Origin: Galactobacillus timonensis
Lineage (GTDB): Bacteria > Bacillota_I > Bacilli_A > Erysipelotrichales > Erysipelotrichaceae
DNA length: 64,000 nt
Direction: 5' to 3'
Assembly (NCBI RefSeq): GCF_900240265.1
Contig: NZ_LT964740.1
Coordinates: forward strand, 119,481 to 183,480
Shown: positions 1 through 8,048 of the stretch, in pieces
How the letters are laid out: each line of letters begins with the position of its first letter
Numbering within the stretch: the stretch's first letter is position 1
The notes under the pieces: generated by a model
The model's database searches: none
What the model was told of the DNA's origin: nothing
The model's input: the letters and a program-made list of their open reading frames with translations, nothing else
Made by a program: the position numbers and the translations under genes

Positions 1-2
1 TG

Positions 3-185
3 TGCGGGTGGCTTCAGAGGTATCTATATAAAGTGATGGGAATGAAGATGGATAACCTTCAATCTTATTTAAATTGGTTCGTATATTTGTTTCGGATCAA
101 GAGAGACGATGAAAAGTATCCTAAGGTTGAACGAGTCATACGCCATTTGCTGCTGACGGATACTTATTATGTTCGCCCGTACTGA
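3..185 (+). pseudogene. C-terminal fragment of a transposase, possibly IS1595/ISXO2-like
   Basis: An open frame enters from the window edge and stops at a TGA at 183-185, giving about 60 residues. The piece reads YLNWFVYLFRIKR followed by VIRHLLLTDTYY, which resembles the tail of ISXO2/IS1595-type transposases as I remember them. The catalytic part lies outside the window, so it may be a whole gene running in from the left or a remnant. It faces the exopolysaccharide genes tail to tail with only 21 bases between them, so an IS marks the downstream edge of that operon. The family assignment is from memory. Confidence 0.45.
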
Positions 186-206
186 TTCAACTGCACCCAG
201 TTTCGT

Positions 207-851
207 TTACTCCCCGATTATTTTTACCAATAGCGTACTGTTAATATTTTTAACTCGATTTTTATACTGAAGATAATCCTGTAGAGATATACCTCCCCTA
301 TTCTCTAACGGCCAGTTTTTACACGTAAAAAAGATCTTATTCTTATAAGGAAGATTTAGAAATGTTTCCACATCTGCAATATCGCATCCATTCTGATCAT
401 TAAATTTAATCAACAATCTATTCCAGTTAATTCTTTGTATTCTTCTTGTCCACTTATCTCTTGCTTCTTCTTCATTTTTATAATGAAGGAAAAAGATTTC
501 TATTGGCCCATTAATACCATCATTAAGAATACCTACAGGATAATGTCCAAACCTCTTGTCAGAGCAAACCCGATTCTTCCATTTACTATCCTGTGGATCA
601 ATAAACGATAGCTGGTTATTCAGATATCCTTGCAAATTGCTAAGAAACTTTATATAGTCACTAGCCATAAAGAAAAGACCTACCGTAGGAGATTCCTTTG
701 GTAAGTCATAGGATTCATAGATCATTCCACCCCAGCAATTATTAGAAATAATTGTAAAGCTCGGATCAGTAATATGTTTGCGACGTTGCTTAGCAAACGC
801 CAGTCTTCTCCATTTCAGGACTTTTAAGCGTAATCCTTCATATGTAGGCAT
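207..851 (-). CDS. DUF1919 family protein (exopolysaccharide-locus protein)
   Basis: 214 residues, cytoplasmic by appearance, with no signal peptide or membrane helix. The N-terminal third carries the DUF1919 signature FTIISNNCWGGMIYES followed by PTVGLFFMASDYIKFL, and the middle has KRFGHYPVG and a lysine-rich EARDKWTRR stretch. DUF1919 proteins are found in capsule and exopolysaccharide loci and are suspected glycan-modifying or transferase proteins, but no reaction is established. It is the last gene of the leftward operon, starting 2 bases after the GT4 gene, so the two are translationally linked. Base composition is AT-rich like the rest of this cluster and unlike the core genes further right. 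Confidence 0.8.
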   Translation of the reverse strand: MPTYEGLRLKVLKWRRLAFAKQRRKHITDPSFTIISNNCWGGMIYESYDLPKESPTVGLFFMASDYIKFLSNLQGYLNNQLSFIDPQDSKWKNRVCSDKRFGHYPVGILNDGINGPIEIFFLHYKNEEEARDKWTRRIQRINWNRLLIKFNDQNGCDIADVETFLNLPYKNKIFFTCKNWPLENRGGISLQDYLQYKNRVKNINSTLLVKIIGE

Positions 852-853
852 CT

Positions 854-1984
854 TTATTCCTCAGTTTCGTAAATCAGTGAACTGTATATGTGATCTAATT
901 GCTGAACTGTGTTTTTTATACTGTATTGTTTAATCTGATTTAGATGTTTATCATAATAGTTCTCTCTATCTATATCAGATCTAACGTTAAGATAATCAAT
1001 TTTCTGACACCATGAATTTGGAGAGTCATCAATTGAAGCCCAAATCAATTCGCCGAAATCCACTTCTCGTGTGACTTTATCAGAAACTAAACAAGGCAAC
1101 CCGGATATTTGAGCTTCTAGCAATACAACAGGCAAGCCTTCATATTTAGATGGTAAAACGAAAAGATCCATTGCCGAATATAAAGCTGCCGGATCATCAG
1201 TAACTCCATATAAAATAATTCTTTCTTTATATGGGCTATTATTCACTCTTTCTTTAATCTTTTCTTCATCTGGTCCATTTCCAACCAATAGGAGAACAGC
1301 ATCTAAGCGCTTTTTAGCAACACTTTCAAACACATCAATAAGATAACTTTGATTCTTTTGATCATTTAATCTGCCCATATGACCAATAACAAACTTGTCT
1401 TCCAGGTTTAATTTTGCTCTTAACCTTTTCCGACTATTTTCTGAGAATATAAATTTTTCAGTTTCAAAACCGTTTGGTAATACTTCGAAGTTTCCTTTTC
1501 CGTATAGCCAGTCTCCAGCCATTTCACCGCAAGCAATTGCCTTTGTGTAAATCCTATTAAAATACGGATTTAATAGTTTATGTACTGTTTTATTAGGGCA
1601 CCGCGTATTATGACAATGGGCAATTCTAATTTTAATACCGGCCATTTTTGCTAAAGTAAGTTCAATTGCCATCATTGAACTATTTCCATGATCATGGAAA
1701 ATATCATAATGGTTCTTTTTTAATATCTTATATAGTTGTTTGTAATGATTGAAACTATCTTTATGCCTGGAAGGTAATGCAATTATATGAATTCCATTTC
1801 TAGAGCACTGTTCTTTATACTGATCTGCAATAGGAACTCCGGCAATTACAGTCAAGTCAAATTTATTATGGTCCAGTGCCAGACAATAATTCATGATTAC
1901 TGAACCAATTCCAGTAACATCAAAATGTGTAGCAATCATTGCAACTTTGATTTTTTTATGAACATTCCGGCCGTTATACTTCAT
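854..1984 (-). CDS. Glycosyltransferase family 4 (GT-B fold)
   Basis: 376 residues. The N-terminal Rossmann domain begins KVAMIATHFDVTGIGSV (glycine-rich acceptor loop). The C-terminal donor-binding domain has GHMGRLNDQKNQ and the retaining-GT motif EGLPVVLLEAQ with its two glutamates spaced E-x7-E. Expected role: transfer of a sugar from a nucleotide donor to the undecaprenyl-linked repeat unit of the exopolysaccharide, at the inner face of the membrane. Sugar and linkage cannot be read from sequence. It lies between the F420/ferredoxin-type gene (33 bases upstream) and DUF1919. Confidence 0.9.
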   Translation of the reverse strand: MKYNGRNVHKKIKVAMIATHFDVTGIGSVIMNYCLALDHNKFDLTVIAGVPIADQYKEQCSRNGIHIIALPSRHKDSFNHYKQLYKILKKNHYDIFHDHGNSSMMAIELTLAKMAGIKIRIAHCHNTRCPNKTVHKLLNPYFNRIYTKAIACGEMAGDWLYGKGNFEVLPNGFETEKFIFSENSRKRLRAKLNLEDKFVIGHMGRLNDQKNQSYLIDVFESVAKKRLDAVLLLVGNGPDEEKIKERVNNSPYKERIILYGVTDDPAALYSAMDLFVLPSKYEGLPVVLLEAQISGLPCLVSDKVTREVDFGELIWASIDDSPNSWCQKIDYLNVRSDIDRENYYDKHLNQIKQYSIKNTVQQLDHIYSSLIYETEE

Positions 1985-2017
1985 TATCCAAGTCCAATAT
2001 TCCTTTGTTAAAGCGTG

Positions 2018-3184
2018 TTATCTAGCTTTATTTTTCAAAATTCTAATCAAGTCGGCGGGTAAAATTGCTTTAAGGCGTTCTTTTACTTTTAAACCTACTT
2101 GTATTTTTTCTATAAAATCAAGCTTATTAAGATCAGCATAAAACCTATCCCTCACTTTAGGTCTTTCGGCTGGATGCTCCAGATTACCTTGCTTAATAAG
2201 GCCCTCTTCAAGAGTTGCACTTTGTAAGAAAGCATCTTTTTTGATTCTTCCAAATAATTCTTTTCCTTTATCAGTGTTAATAAACACGCTAGAAACACCT
2301 TTTTCAGAGTAAAAAGCTGGATGTGACCTTCCAATTCCCCAGAAATCTCCTATCGTAATATCTCCAACTCGTTTGGTATTTGCGTATAGACACTGATAGC
2401 ATGATTCTCTATAACAATCTGCCGCCATAAAATGGCATCCATATTTGTCTAAAGATAGTGTCTTTGTCTTTGTCTTTGTCTTTGTCTTTAGAAGATATTG
2501 TGTACCCCATCCTCTTTTAGCTTTTGAGCGAAAATTATAGTATATTGTCTTCCCGCCCATTTTCTTGTCTTGCCATTCCAAGTATTTCTTAAAAAAAAGC
2601 GGAGAAGGTACACCATGGCAAATAAGATCTATCGTATAAAGATTCTCATAATCTTTTCCAAGAAAGGCATAAAGACCAGCAATCTGGCATGGTGTTCCAG
2701 TAAACAAAACTTGTTTACCATTTTTTAAATTATCTTTTACTCTGGTATATACATTTTCAGTGTCAGACTGAACATACTTAGAAGATTGGATTTTCCATTT
2801 ATCAGCAGGTTTAGTTATTTCAATATGATAGACCCTAAAGTTATCATCATAAGCTGCACCATAAACGATACCCCCGTCATTCAAGACATCGCTAGCTAAT
2901 AAATCTGATGCACCACCTGAAGCCGAATTAAAAATGTCCTTATCATTCTTATTTCTCAATGCCCATACTTCTTTTGGTGTATTCCGATGAAGATCTTGGT
3001 TCTTTATCGGGCAATGAGTCATACAATTTCCGCAATGGATACATTTTTCCTCATTGATATTTGGATAAAGAAAACCCTCATTATTAGGCATTACCATGAT
3101 GCATTTAACAGGGCAGGATTGCTCGCAACTTCTACAACCAACACATGCATTACCAATAATTGAAATATTATCTTTTAAAGCCAT
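2018..3184 (-). CDS. Ferredoxin/coenzyme F420 hydrogenase beta-subunit-like protein of polysaccharide loci
   Basis: 388 residues. The N-terminus holds two 4Fe-4S motifs (CVGCRSCEQSCPVKC and CIHCGNCMTHCPI). The rest matches the F420 hydrogenase/dehydrogenase beta-subunit N- and C-terminal domains (SGGASDLLASDVL, GTPCQIAGLYAFL, DLICHGVPSPLFFKKYL, GDFWGI). Such proteins recur beside polysaccharide pyruvyl transferases, where a redox role on a sugar or pyruvyl group is assumed but not proven. The gene overlaps the end of the pyruvyl transferase gene by 10 bases, which supports a joint function. A Lys-Thr run near residue 235 comes from a hexanucleotide repeat. Confidence 0.8.
   Translation of the reverse strand: MALKDNISIIGNACVGCRSCEQSCPVKCIMVMPNNEGFLYPNINEEKCIHCGNCMTHCPIKNQDLHRNTPKEVWALRNKNDKDIFNSASGGASDLLASDVLNDGGIVYGAAYDDNFRVYHIEITKPADKWKIQSSKYVQSDTENVYTRVKDNLKNGKQVLFTGTPCQIAGLYAFLGKDYENLYTIDLICHGVPSPLFFKKYLEWQDKKMGGKTIYYNFRSKAKRGWGTQYLLKTKTKTKTKTLSLDKYGCHFMAADCYRESCYQCLYANTKRVGDITIGDFWGIGRSHPAFYSEKGVSSVFINTDKGKELFGRIKKDAFLQSATLEEGLIKQGNLEHPAERPKVRDRFYADLNKLDFIEKIQVGLKVKERLKAILPADLIRILKNKAR
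2461..2490. repeat. TCTTTG hexanucleotide microsatellite inside a coding region
   Basis: Five tandem TCTTTG units (the last is TCTTTA) on the plus strand. On the coding minus strand they give alternating Lys-Thr. Gain or loss of one unit adds or removes two residues without breaking the frame, so it can vary protein length but is not an on/off switch. Confidence 0.9.
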
Positions 3185-4284
3185 TTTTTCAAATACTCTC
3201 TGGTTTTTATTCTCTCATCACTGATGATTCGATCAGTAGTAGTATAATCAATGGATTTTCTTAAATATGCCTCAAGGTTATGAAGATCAGCTATTTGTCT
3301 GTCTTCCAATTTCAGTCTTCCTAATAGATCAACCAGCTTTTCACTATTTCCATACCCATTAGTTCTAATCAAAGATACAAACTGTCTGTGAGTGATAACG
3401 CTAAGAATTGTTCCATGGAACGTATCAGTTACCACGCAATCAGCATTTTTAAAATAACCAATGACCGTAAAAGGATCAGTATCAATGAACTTATCACAGC
3501 ATCCCTGCACGCCACCAATACAGTAAATCTTTAATCCATGCTGCTTGGCAAAGTTTTTTATCAATTGGCATTCATCTTTGGTAAAACGATTATTGTAACC
3601 ATAAAGCATCATGTAGTGACTATCTGCTACTGTTGGCACTTTGCCAGAAGAAGCAAAATCGTAGATCAGAACAGGATCCAGATTAATCTTACAGTTTTCT
3701 CCAGTCAGAGCTTCCACTAGATCATGACTATTTTTATCACGAACAGATAATGAATTAAATTGACTTAGCCATCTTCCAACTTCTATATCCACATGATACT
3801 TTTGCAGTTTGTTTAATGTGGTATTTCCAAAAGAAGCAGCATAGGAAATAAGCTTCTTCGCATGATTACTCTGTCCAAACAGCTCTGGGCTGAAGCCGAC
3901 ATTTGTATTATTTTGAACGCAATTGAAAACTTCATCAGATCCGATTATCAGAAGATCTAGATCCGGAGCATAATTCATCTCCTCAGTGATTCCAAGATAA
4001 GGATAATAATTACTGCCAAAATTGTTTTTATATTTAATGAAATCCAATTTTGCTTTCAGTGGCGCATTCCCCTGCAGAGCTTCAAATCCTTTGTTGATTT
4101 TGCGTCTCAAACCACTTTTTTCATCATCAGTTGGAACTAATGTGCTTCCAGGATGATAGTCAACAAATTGAACATCCGCTCCTAATTCTTCCAATATGCT
4201 CTTCAAGCCAAAAGCCTGGAGAAACGAGCCATAATTCTTTATTCTTTGCATTGAAAGAATTCCAACTTTTGGCTTATTTGTCAT
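3175..4284 (-). CDS. Polysaccharide pyruvyl transferase family protein
   Basis: 369 residues. The N-terminus KVGILSMQRIKNYGSFLQAFGL is the start typical of polysaccharide pyruvyl transferases. LLIIGSDEVFNC, YAASFGN and the C-terminal DCVVTDTFHGTILSVIT block are further family signatures. The family transfers pyruvate from phosphoenolpyruvate to sugar hydroxyls, forming acidic ketals on exopolysaccharides, in the cytoplasm on the lipid-linked unit. The gene touches pssE upstream (shared base 4284) and overlaps the ferredoxin-like gene downstream, so it sits in a tightly coupled operon. Confidence 0.9.
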   Translation of the reverse strand: MTNKPKVGILSMQRIKNYGSFLQAFGLKSILEELGADVQFVDYHPGSTLVPTDDEKSGLRRKINKGFEALQGNAPLKAKLDFIKYKNNFGSNYYPYLGITEEMNYAPDLDLLIIGSDEVFNCVQNNTNVGFSPELFGQSNHAKKLISYAASFGNTTLNKLQKYHVDIEVGRWLSQFNSLSVRDKNSHDLVEALTGENCKINLDPVLIYDFASSGKVPTVADSHYMMLYGYNNRFTKDECQLIKNFAKQHGLKIYCIGGVQGCCDKFIDTDPFTVIGYFKNADCVVTDTFHGTILSVITHRQFVSLIRTNGYGNSEKLVDLLGRLKLEDRQIADLHNLEAYLRKSIDYTTTDRIISDERIKTREYLKKWL

Positions 4285-4793
4285 TATTTTTCTCCAACCA
4301 ACTGATCTGCTATCTTCTCTAGCTCACTTACAAACTTTGCGTTATTACCTAAAGCTACAGCCTTGTCATCCATATCCGCAATTATTGAATCGTAATTCGT
4401 AATCACATCCCCTAAATCTTCTATATTCTCAACGACAATGATGTTTCCATACCGTTCTTTAACAGCTTCTGCAAACTCAACCTGATGATTGTTTACATGT
4501 TCGTAAAAATCTTTCTGACGAGGGACAACAATCGGAATCTTGCCAATCTGCAACGGCATAATAAAAGAAGATGGTCCTCCGTGCGTGATTACAATCCGCG
4601 CATCTTGAACCACCTGTTGCATTTCATTATATGGGTAGAGCTTAGAGTAAGTACAGTATTTTGGCTCATAGGTACTGAAGCCTATCTGCATAATCACATC
4701 TTCTGTGATCACTCCATCACGTTTAAGATCGTCTACTTTTTGTATTATCCGGTTAAACGGCTGCTCATGTGTTCCGACTGTTACAAATATCAT
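4284..4793 (-). CDS. PssE/Alg13-like glycosyltransferase catalytic subunit
   Basis: 169 residues starting MIFVTVGTHEQPFNRII, the diagnostic start of the Alg13/PssE family, with the donor-site block ITHGGPSSFIMPLQIGKIPIVVPRQKDFYEHVNNHQVEFA. PssE works as a pair with the membrane-associated PssD (Alg14-like), forming one GT-B enzyme at the inner membrane face. Its partner is the next gene upstream. Between them are about 150 noncoding bases with a near-palindrome and a T12 run, an unusual gap for a pair that is normally adjacent or fused. Confidence 0.85.
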   Translation of the reverse strand: MIFVTVGTHEQPFNRIIQKVDDLKRDGVITEDVIMQIGFSTYEPKYCTYSKLYPYNEMQQVVQDARIVITHGGPSSFIMPLQIGKIPIVVPRQKDFYEHVNNHQVEFAEAVKERYGNIIVVENIEDLGDVITNYDSIIADMDDKAVALGNNAKFVSELEKIADQLVGEK

Positions 4794-4837
4794 TTTCTTA
4801 TCCTATGACTTGATCTACTGCTCCACATTTTCAAAAC

Positions 4838-4861
4838 ATACCTATCGTTTACGGTAGGTAT
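4838..4861. repeat. 24-base near-perfect palindrome between pssD and pssE
   Basis: Arms ATACCTA and TAGGTAT enclose a second CGT/ACG pairing around a TT centre, with a single mismatched pair. It could form a hairpin in the operon transcript or be a protein-binding site. There is no T-run directly after it in the transcribed (minus) direction, so it is not a classical terminator. Confidence 0.6.
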
Positions 4862-4893
4862 CTGATTTACTCGCTAGCTACTTATCGCCACAG

Positions 4894-4905
4894 AAAAAAA
4901 AAAAA
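4894..4905. repeat. Homopolymer tract (A12 on plus strand, T12 on the transcribed strand)
   Basis: Twelve consecutive A residues between the PssD stop and the palindrome. Runs of this length slip during replication. Here it is noncoding, so slippage could change only spacing or transcript structure. Confidence 0.8.
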
Positions 4906-4946
4906 CAGCGTGCGGACATAGTTACAAGTAAGTAAATGCAGATTGT

Positions 4947-5435
4947 TCAAAAAATACTCCCCAAATTAATAGCCTTCTTATAAATCTTCTTCATCTCTTC
5001 CCATTCAACGATAAATTTGTCCGTAACTGGATAAACTAGCTTGCCAGTCACAGTTGGTTTATCAATACGGTCAAAGACTTCAATATAAATATTCTTCGTG
5101 TGGAAGAACAGCTTTCCTAACCAAAAAAAAGGTACGGCCACAGCGGCACCTGATGAAATTACCAGATCTGGCTTTTCTTTCTTCAAAACTTTCCAAGCCA
5201 GTTTTGTATTAATACATAAAGCCTTGAATGAACGATTTGTGGGATAGTAGCAAGGATACACCTTTTCGCCCTGCAGAATACTTCTTGCATCTTCCTTATC
5301 AAAAGTAACCCAGAAGCGATTATGCTTCTCCCAAAAGGGTTTAAGCATATAGAGATGAGTAAGATGGCCGCCTGAAGATCCTACCAAGCAAATTTTGTAT
5401 GAAGTGCCATTTTCATTGTTCTGATTCTCACTCAT
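4947..5435 (-). CDS. PssD/Alg14-like glycosyltransferase membrane subunit
   Basis: I chose the start at 5435 (MSENQNNENGTSYKICLVGSSGGHLTH) because GAGGTG lies about 12 bases upstream and the family motif GSSGGHLTHLYML follows soon after. A longer frame to 5486 has no convincing ribosome site. About 162 residues. DLVISSGAAVAVPFFWLGKLFF is the membrane-contact segment of Alg14-type proteins and KNIYIEVFDRIDKPTVTGKLVYP matches the C-terminal core. It should recruit PssE to the membrane to form a working glycosyltransferase. The gene lies just after an intra-operon terminator-like hairpin. Confidence 0.85.
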   Translation of the reverse strand: MSENQNNENGTSYKICLVGSSGGHLTHLYMLKPFWEKHNRFWVTFDKEDARSILQGEKVYPCYYPTNRSFKALCINTKLAWKVLKKEKPDLVISSGAAVAVPFFWLGKLFFHTKNIYIEVFDRIDKPTVTGKLVYPVTDKFIVEWEEMKKIYKKAINLGSIF

Positions 5436-5587
5436 CTTTGTTCTTTCACCTCTAAGCTCAATAGATATTTCAACAATAATAAGCATAGGTCTTTAGAGCC
5501 ATAGACCTTTGCATCGTTAAGTTTTATTTTTAAAAATAGTTTTTCACTTTCTGATTAACTCACTGATACAGTTTCAGCAGCAGTGGT

Positions 5588-5624
5588 CATAAAAACTTTC
5601 CCAAGGCTCAAAATAAGACCTTGG
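5588..5624 (-). terminator. Terminator-like hairpin inside the exopolysaccharide operon
   Basis: On the minus strand CCAAGG and CCTTGG (5619-5624 and 5601-5606) form a 6-bp stem with a 12-base loop, followed by GAAAG and five Ts. It lies between the unknown gene and pssD and overlaps the 3' end of a 15-codon ORF. In an operon headed by LoaP, a weak internal terminator is the kind of site that processive antitermination would override. Confidence 0.55.
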
Positions 5625-5655
5625 AGATCAGGCCTTCTAAAATTCTTTGAAACAT
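5608..5655 (-). CDS. 15-codon ORF with a strong Shine-Dalgarno, possible leader peptide
   Basis: On the minus strand AAAGGAGGT lies about 8 bases before an ATG that opens the frame MFQRILEGLISKVLF followed by TGA. The last codons lie in the left arm of the terminator-like hairpin, as in attenuator leader peptides. No amino acid is strongly over-represented as a sensor (three Leu, three Ile/Val, two Phe). It may instead be the remnant of a longer gene that lost its 3' end. It is visible only by eye and its expression is unknown. Confidence 0.4.
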   Translation of the reverse strand: MFQRILEGLISKVLF

Positions 5656-5754
5656 TATTTCTGACCTCCTTTCTATGCCTTGCGATCTAAAAACATCGCT
5701 TTGGCAACTATCATAATCATCCGCAGAATCTCCTGTGACAAAGAATTTTCATAT

Positions 5755-6591
5755 TTAATAAAGCATTCTGATTGCAGTAACCTTCTCATCTCGTTTATTA
5801 CGATCTAAGGCCAAGTAGCTTATCAAGCCAAGCTCATAAATAAGATCATATATCTTCTCTATAAGATCATCAGCAGACCTAGAAAGCTTCTCATGATACT
5901 TCTTACCTCCACAAGGATCAAAGTTGTTATGACGAATATTACAGTTATTTACAAGGTCAAAAAACTGGTGAGCTTCACCACATTTCAAGTCCTCTAACAC
6001 TTTTTTCTGTGGTTCCAAATCATCTGCAATTATTTTAAGAAGCTCTTTCTTCCGACTAAGATCCCCTTTTAAAACATAGTGATTGTATTCCATCACTGCA
6101 TCAGCAGCTGATGGCTTTATGTGTTCTACCACTACAGATGCTGCGGCATTCTTCTGGAGAACGTACCATTTTCCAAATACTTCCTTCAATTCATATCCAA
6201 CCTTATCAATATCTACTTTTGCAATATCAGTAAATTCTCTTAACTTCTGGGACAGATTTCGCTGCGGTTTGTCTCTATGAGATAATAGTGAGAACGAAAT
6301 ATTGATTATCATTTCAACATAGGCAAAGAAATCATCCATTGTTATAAGCTTATTGTTAACAGCAAGAGGTCTATCAGAATAATCATACTGGATAGGAAAG
6401 CCCTCTTGTTCTCTTAACTCATCAAAGCTACTAAAATTTCCATGATCTTTCCACGAGCGAAAATTGTCAGAAATCCAATCATTGATGGTGTCATCATTGC
6501 CAGAAAAATCCTCATTACAAACGATACTTTCCAGTTTTTCATATTCTTTCTGGAAATCAATTTCATGCTCCATTCGTTCGAAGAAATTCAT
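5755..6591 (-). CDS. Unknown helical protein at the head of the exopolysaccharide operon
   Basis: I do not recognise this protein. A frame is open to a TTG at 6639, but the ATG at 6591 (MNFFERMEHEIDFQKEYE) looks better, giving about 278 residues. There is no signal peptide or membrane helix. The sequence looks mostly helical, with acidic and amphipathic stretches. The C-terminal third contains FFDLVNNCNIRHNNFDPCGGKKYHEKL, an Arg-His/Asn cluster that loosely recalls HEPN-type sites without matching R-x4-6-H cleanly. It is the first gene after the LoaP leader, but a terminator-like hairpin separates it from pssD, so it may be an unrelated cargo gene. Confidence 0.6.
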   Translation of the reverse strand: MNFFERMEHEIDFQKEYEKLESIVCNEDFSGNDDTINDWISDNFRSWKDHGNFSSFDELREQEGFPIQYDYSDRPLAVNNKLITMDDFFAYVEMIINISFSLLSHRDKPQRNLSQKLREFTDIAKVDIDKVGYELKEVFGKWYVLQKNAAASVVVEHIKPSAADAVMEYNHYVLKGDLSRKKELLKIIADDLEPQKKVLEDLKCGEAHQFFDLVNNCNIRHNNFDPCGGKKYHEKLSRSADDLIEKIYDLIYELGLISYLALDRNKRDEKVTAIRMLY

Positions 6592-7511
6592 ACTCAAGCA
6601 AATCTCCACACCAGCCAAATTGCACAGTCTAGCTTTCAATCAGATACTCATATGACCAGTCATCCAACGAGACCGTACAATTATCTTATTCTCGCTCTCC
6701 GCACAGATGAACTCATTCAGCTAGCTCGTCTTACATACTCATGTATCCATCTAGCTAGTGCTAACTCGATAACTGTCCTAACCTTCCGGACGTCAGTTTA
6801 TGCAGCATTTCCGGCTTAGTTATGAGGTTTTCTGCATCTTTCATACAATGCGGATTATGAAACTTATCTGCCACCCAGCTAGTCTAGCCCTCTTCTACTA
6901 CCTATCACCCGACTAGCACCTCTCCGCTAGCTTGTCAGGCACCACTGATAAAGGACGAGTACTAGCTCGGCAGGCTGGTATACTGGGAAGCAAGTGAATT
7001 TAGCCTCACTGTGGGTATTATAGTGCTGGCATAAGATACGAAAAAGCCTTTGTTTAACCCAAAATCAGGAACTTTTCTGGATCTCGTTCGTTGTCAAGGA
7101 CGATTTTACACCTCTTCCTGACAACGAACGAGATTTTATGACTCTCAATTTTTGGCTTTGTTATGCGGTTTTATGAACCTGTGAACATTAAATGAACAAG
7201 ATCATATTTAATGCTTTTATCTAGCATAAGTACCGCTTTATTGCTGTTGAACACGTTTATGAGCATGCGTTTTTTTTAGCCGATTTTCTCGCTCCTAGAC
7301 AAGGAAACGTGTTCTTGAACTGTTTGTTTCAAAGAGTGATACCTATCTTAGTACATCTTTCTTTTCGCTTCACTTAAGCATTGCTTATAGATACACTCTC
7401 CCCCACCCATTGGGATGGTATGTGGTGGTGTGTTTAACACACCTTTCTGTCTCTTTCCTTCCCAATGTGCTTCTTATGTCCAAAGACTCCTCCCAGGTGG
7501 ATACCCCTGCG
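6592..7511 (-). other. Long structured leader between loaP and the exopolysaccharide genes
   Basis: About 0.9 kb without a convincing gene. It contains a 16-bp-stem hairpin at 7081-7134, a 17-base palindrome at 7427-7443 (GGTGTGTT/AACACACC), an inverted pair CATTAAAT/ATTTAATG near 7186-7214, and eight CTAG tetramers between 6721 and 6965. LoaP acts on nascent leader RNA through a structured element, so a long noncoding stretch downstream of loaP is what its target should look like. I cannot identify a promoter with confidence. Confidence 0.6.
7081..7134 (-). promoter_or_regulatory. Hairpin with a 16-bp perfect stem in the leader
   Basis: ATCTCGTTCGTTGTCA at 7081-7096 is matched exactly by its reverse complement at 7119-7134, and three more pairs form inside after a one-base bulge. 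The loop is about 20 bases. The minus-strand transcript has no T-run after it, so it does not look like a terminator in the direction of the operon. It is a candidate LoaP-responsive RNA element or a small mobile repeat. Confidence 0.6.
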
Positions 7512-8039
7512 CTAGAAGTGGATCTCCTTCGTTTCTAATAAGCCGGCCTGAATGTTGCGGTGCATGAACTGCTGCTTGAGATAGGCGACACCGTTCTTGC
7601 GGTCTACCTTCGTGATGTCGTCCCTGAGCTGTAGTAAGGGGCCACTGTAGACCAGCGTCCGGCTACCTTCACGGTAACCGTAGCTCATCTTCAGAAGGTA
7701 GTGATCATCGAAGAGAATGTGATAGAACTCTTTCTCTTCTTCCGTTAAGGCGGAGACACCCTGTTCCTTAAGCTCGCGGATGATACCGTTCTTTTCGTCA
7801 TTCATCTGACGGATGGAAAGCGTAAAGTCTATCTGATCCAAATCTGACTCTACAAAGAGATACCCCGGAAACATCACCACATCGTCGACGATTTTGTCGA
7901 TGCTGCGAAGATATTTCTCCATCCGCGGAATGTAAGAGACGAACCCCTGACGCCGTAAGACACGCTGCACCTGCTCCGTCTTATGCGTCACACAATATAG
8001 AATATAAATGTTTTCCGATATGGCAAGCCCTCCCTCCAT
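7512..8039 (-). CDS. loaP: LoaP-type NusG paralogue, processive antiterminator
   Basis: 175 residues. The NGN domain covers about residues 7-110 (YILYCVTHKTEQVQRVLRRQGFVSYIPRMEKYLR, then VVMFPGYLFVESDLDQIDF). The KOW domain is at about 130-175 (VYSGPLLQLRDDITKVDRKNGVAYLKQQF). LoaP proteins are NusG relatives that bind RNA polymerase and leader RNA to allow read-through in long polysaccharide and antibiotic operons. The exopolysaccharide genes downstream on the same strand fit this. The annotated ATG is followed by GAGGGAGGG, so the true start could lie slightly downstream at a non-ATG codon. An IS terminus lies 34 bases upstream and may supply the promoter. Confidence 0.85.
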   Translation of the reverse strand: MEGGLAISENIYILYCVTHKTEQVQRVLRRQGFVSYIPRMEKYLRSIDKIVDDVVMFPGYLFVESDLDQIDFTLSIRQMNDEKNGIIRELKEQGVSALTEEEKEFYHILFDDHYLLKMSYGYREGSRTLVYSGPLLQLRDDITKVDRKNGVAYLKQQFMHRNIQAGLLETKEIHF

Positions 8040-8048
8040 ATCTAAGAT

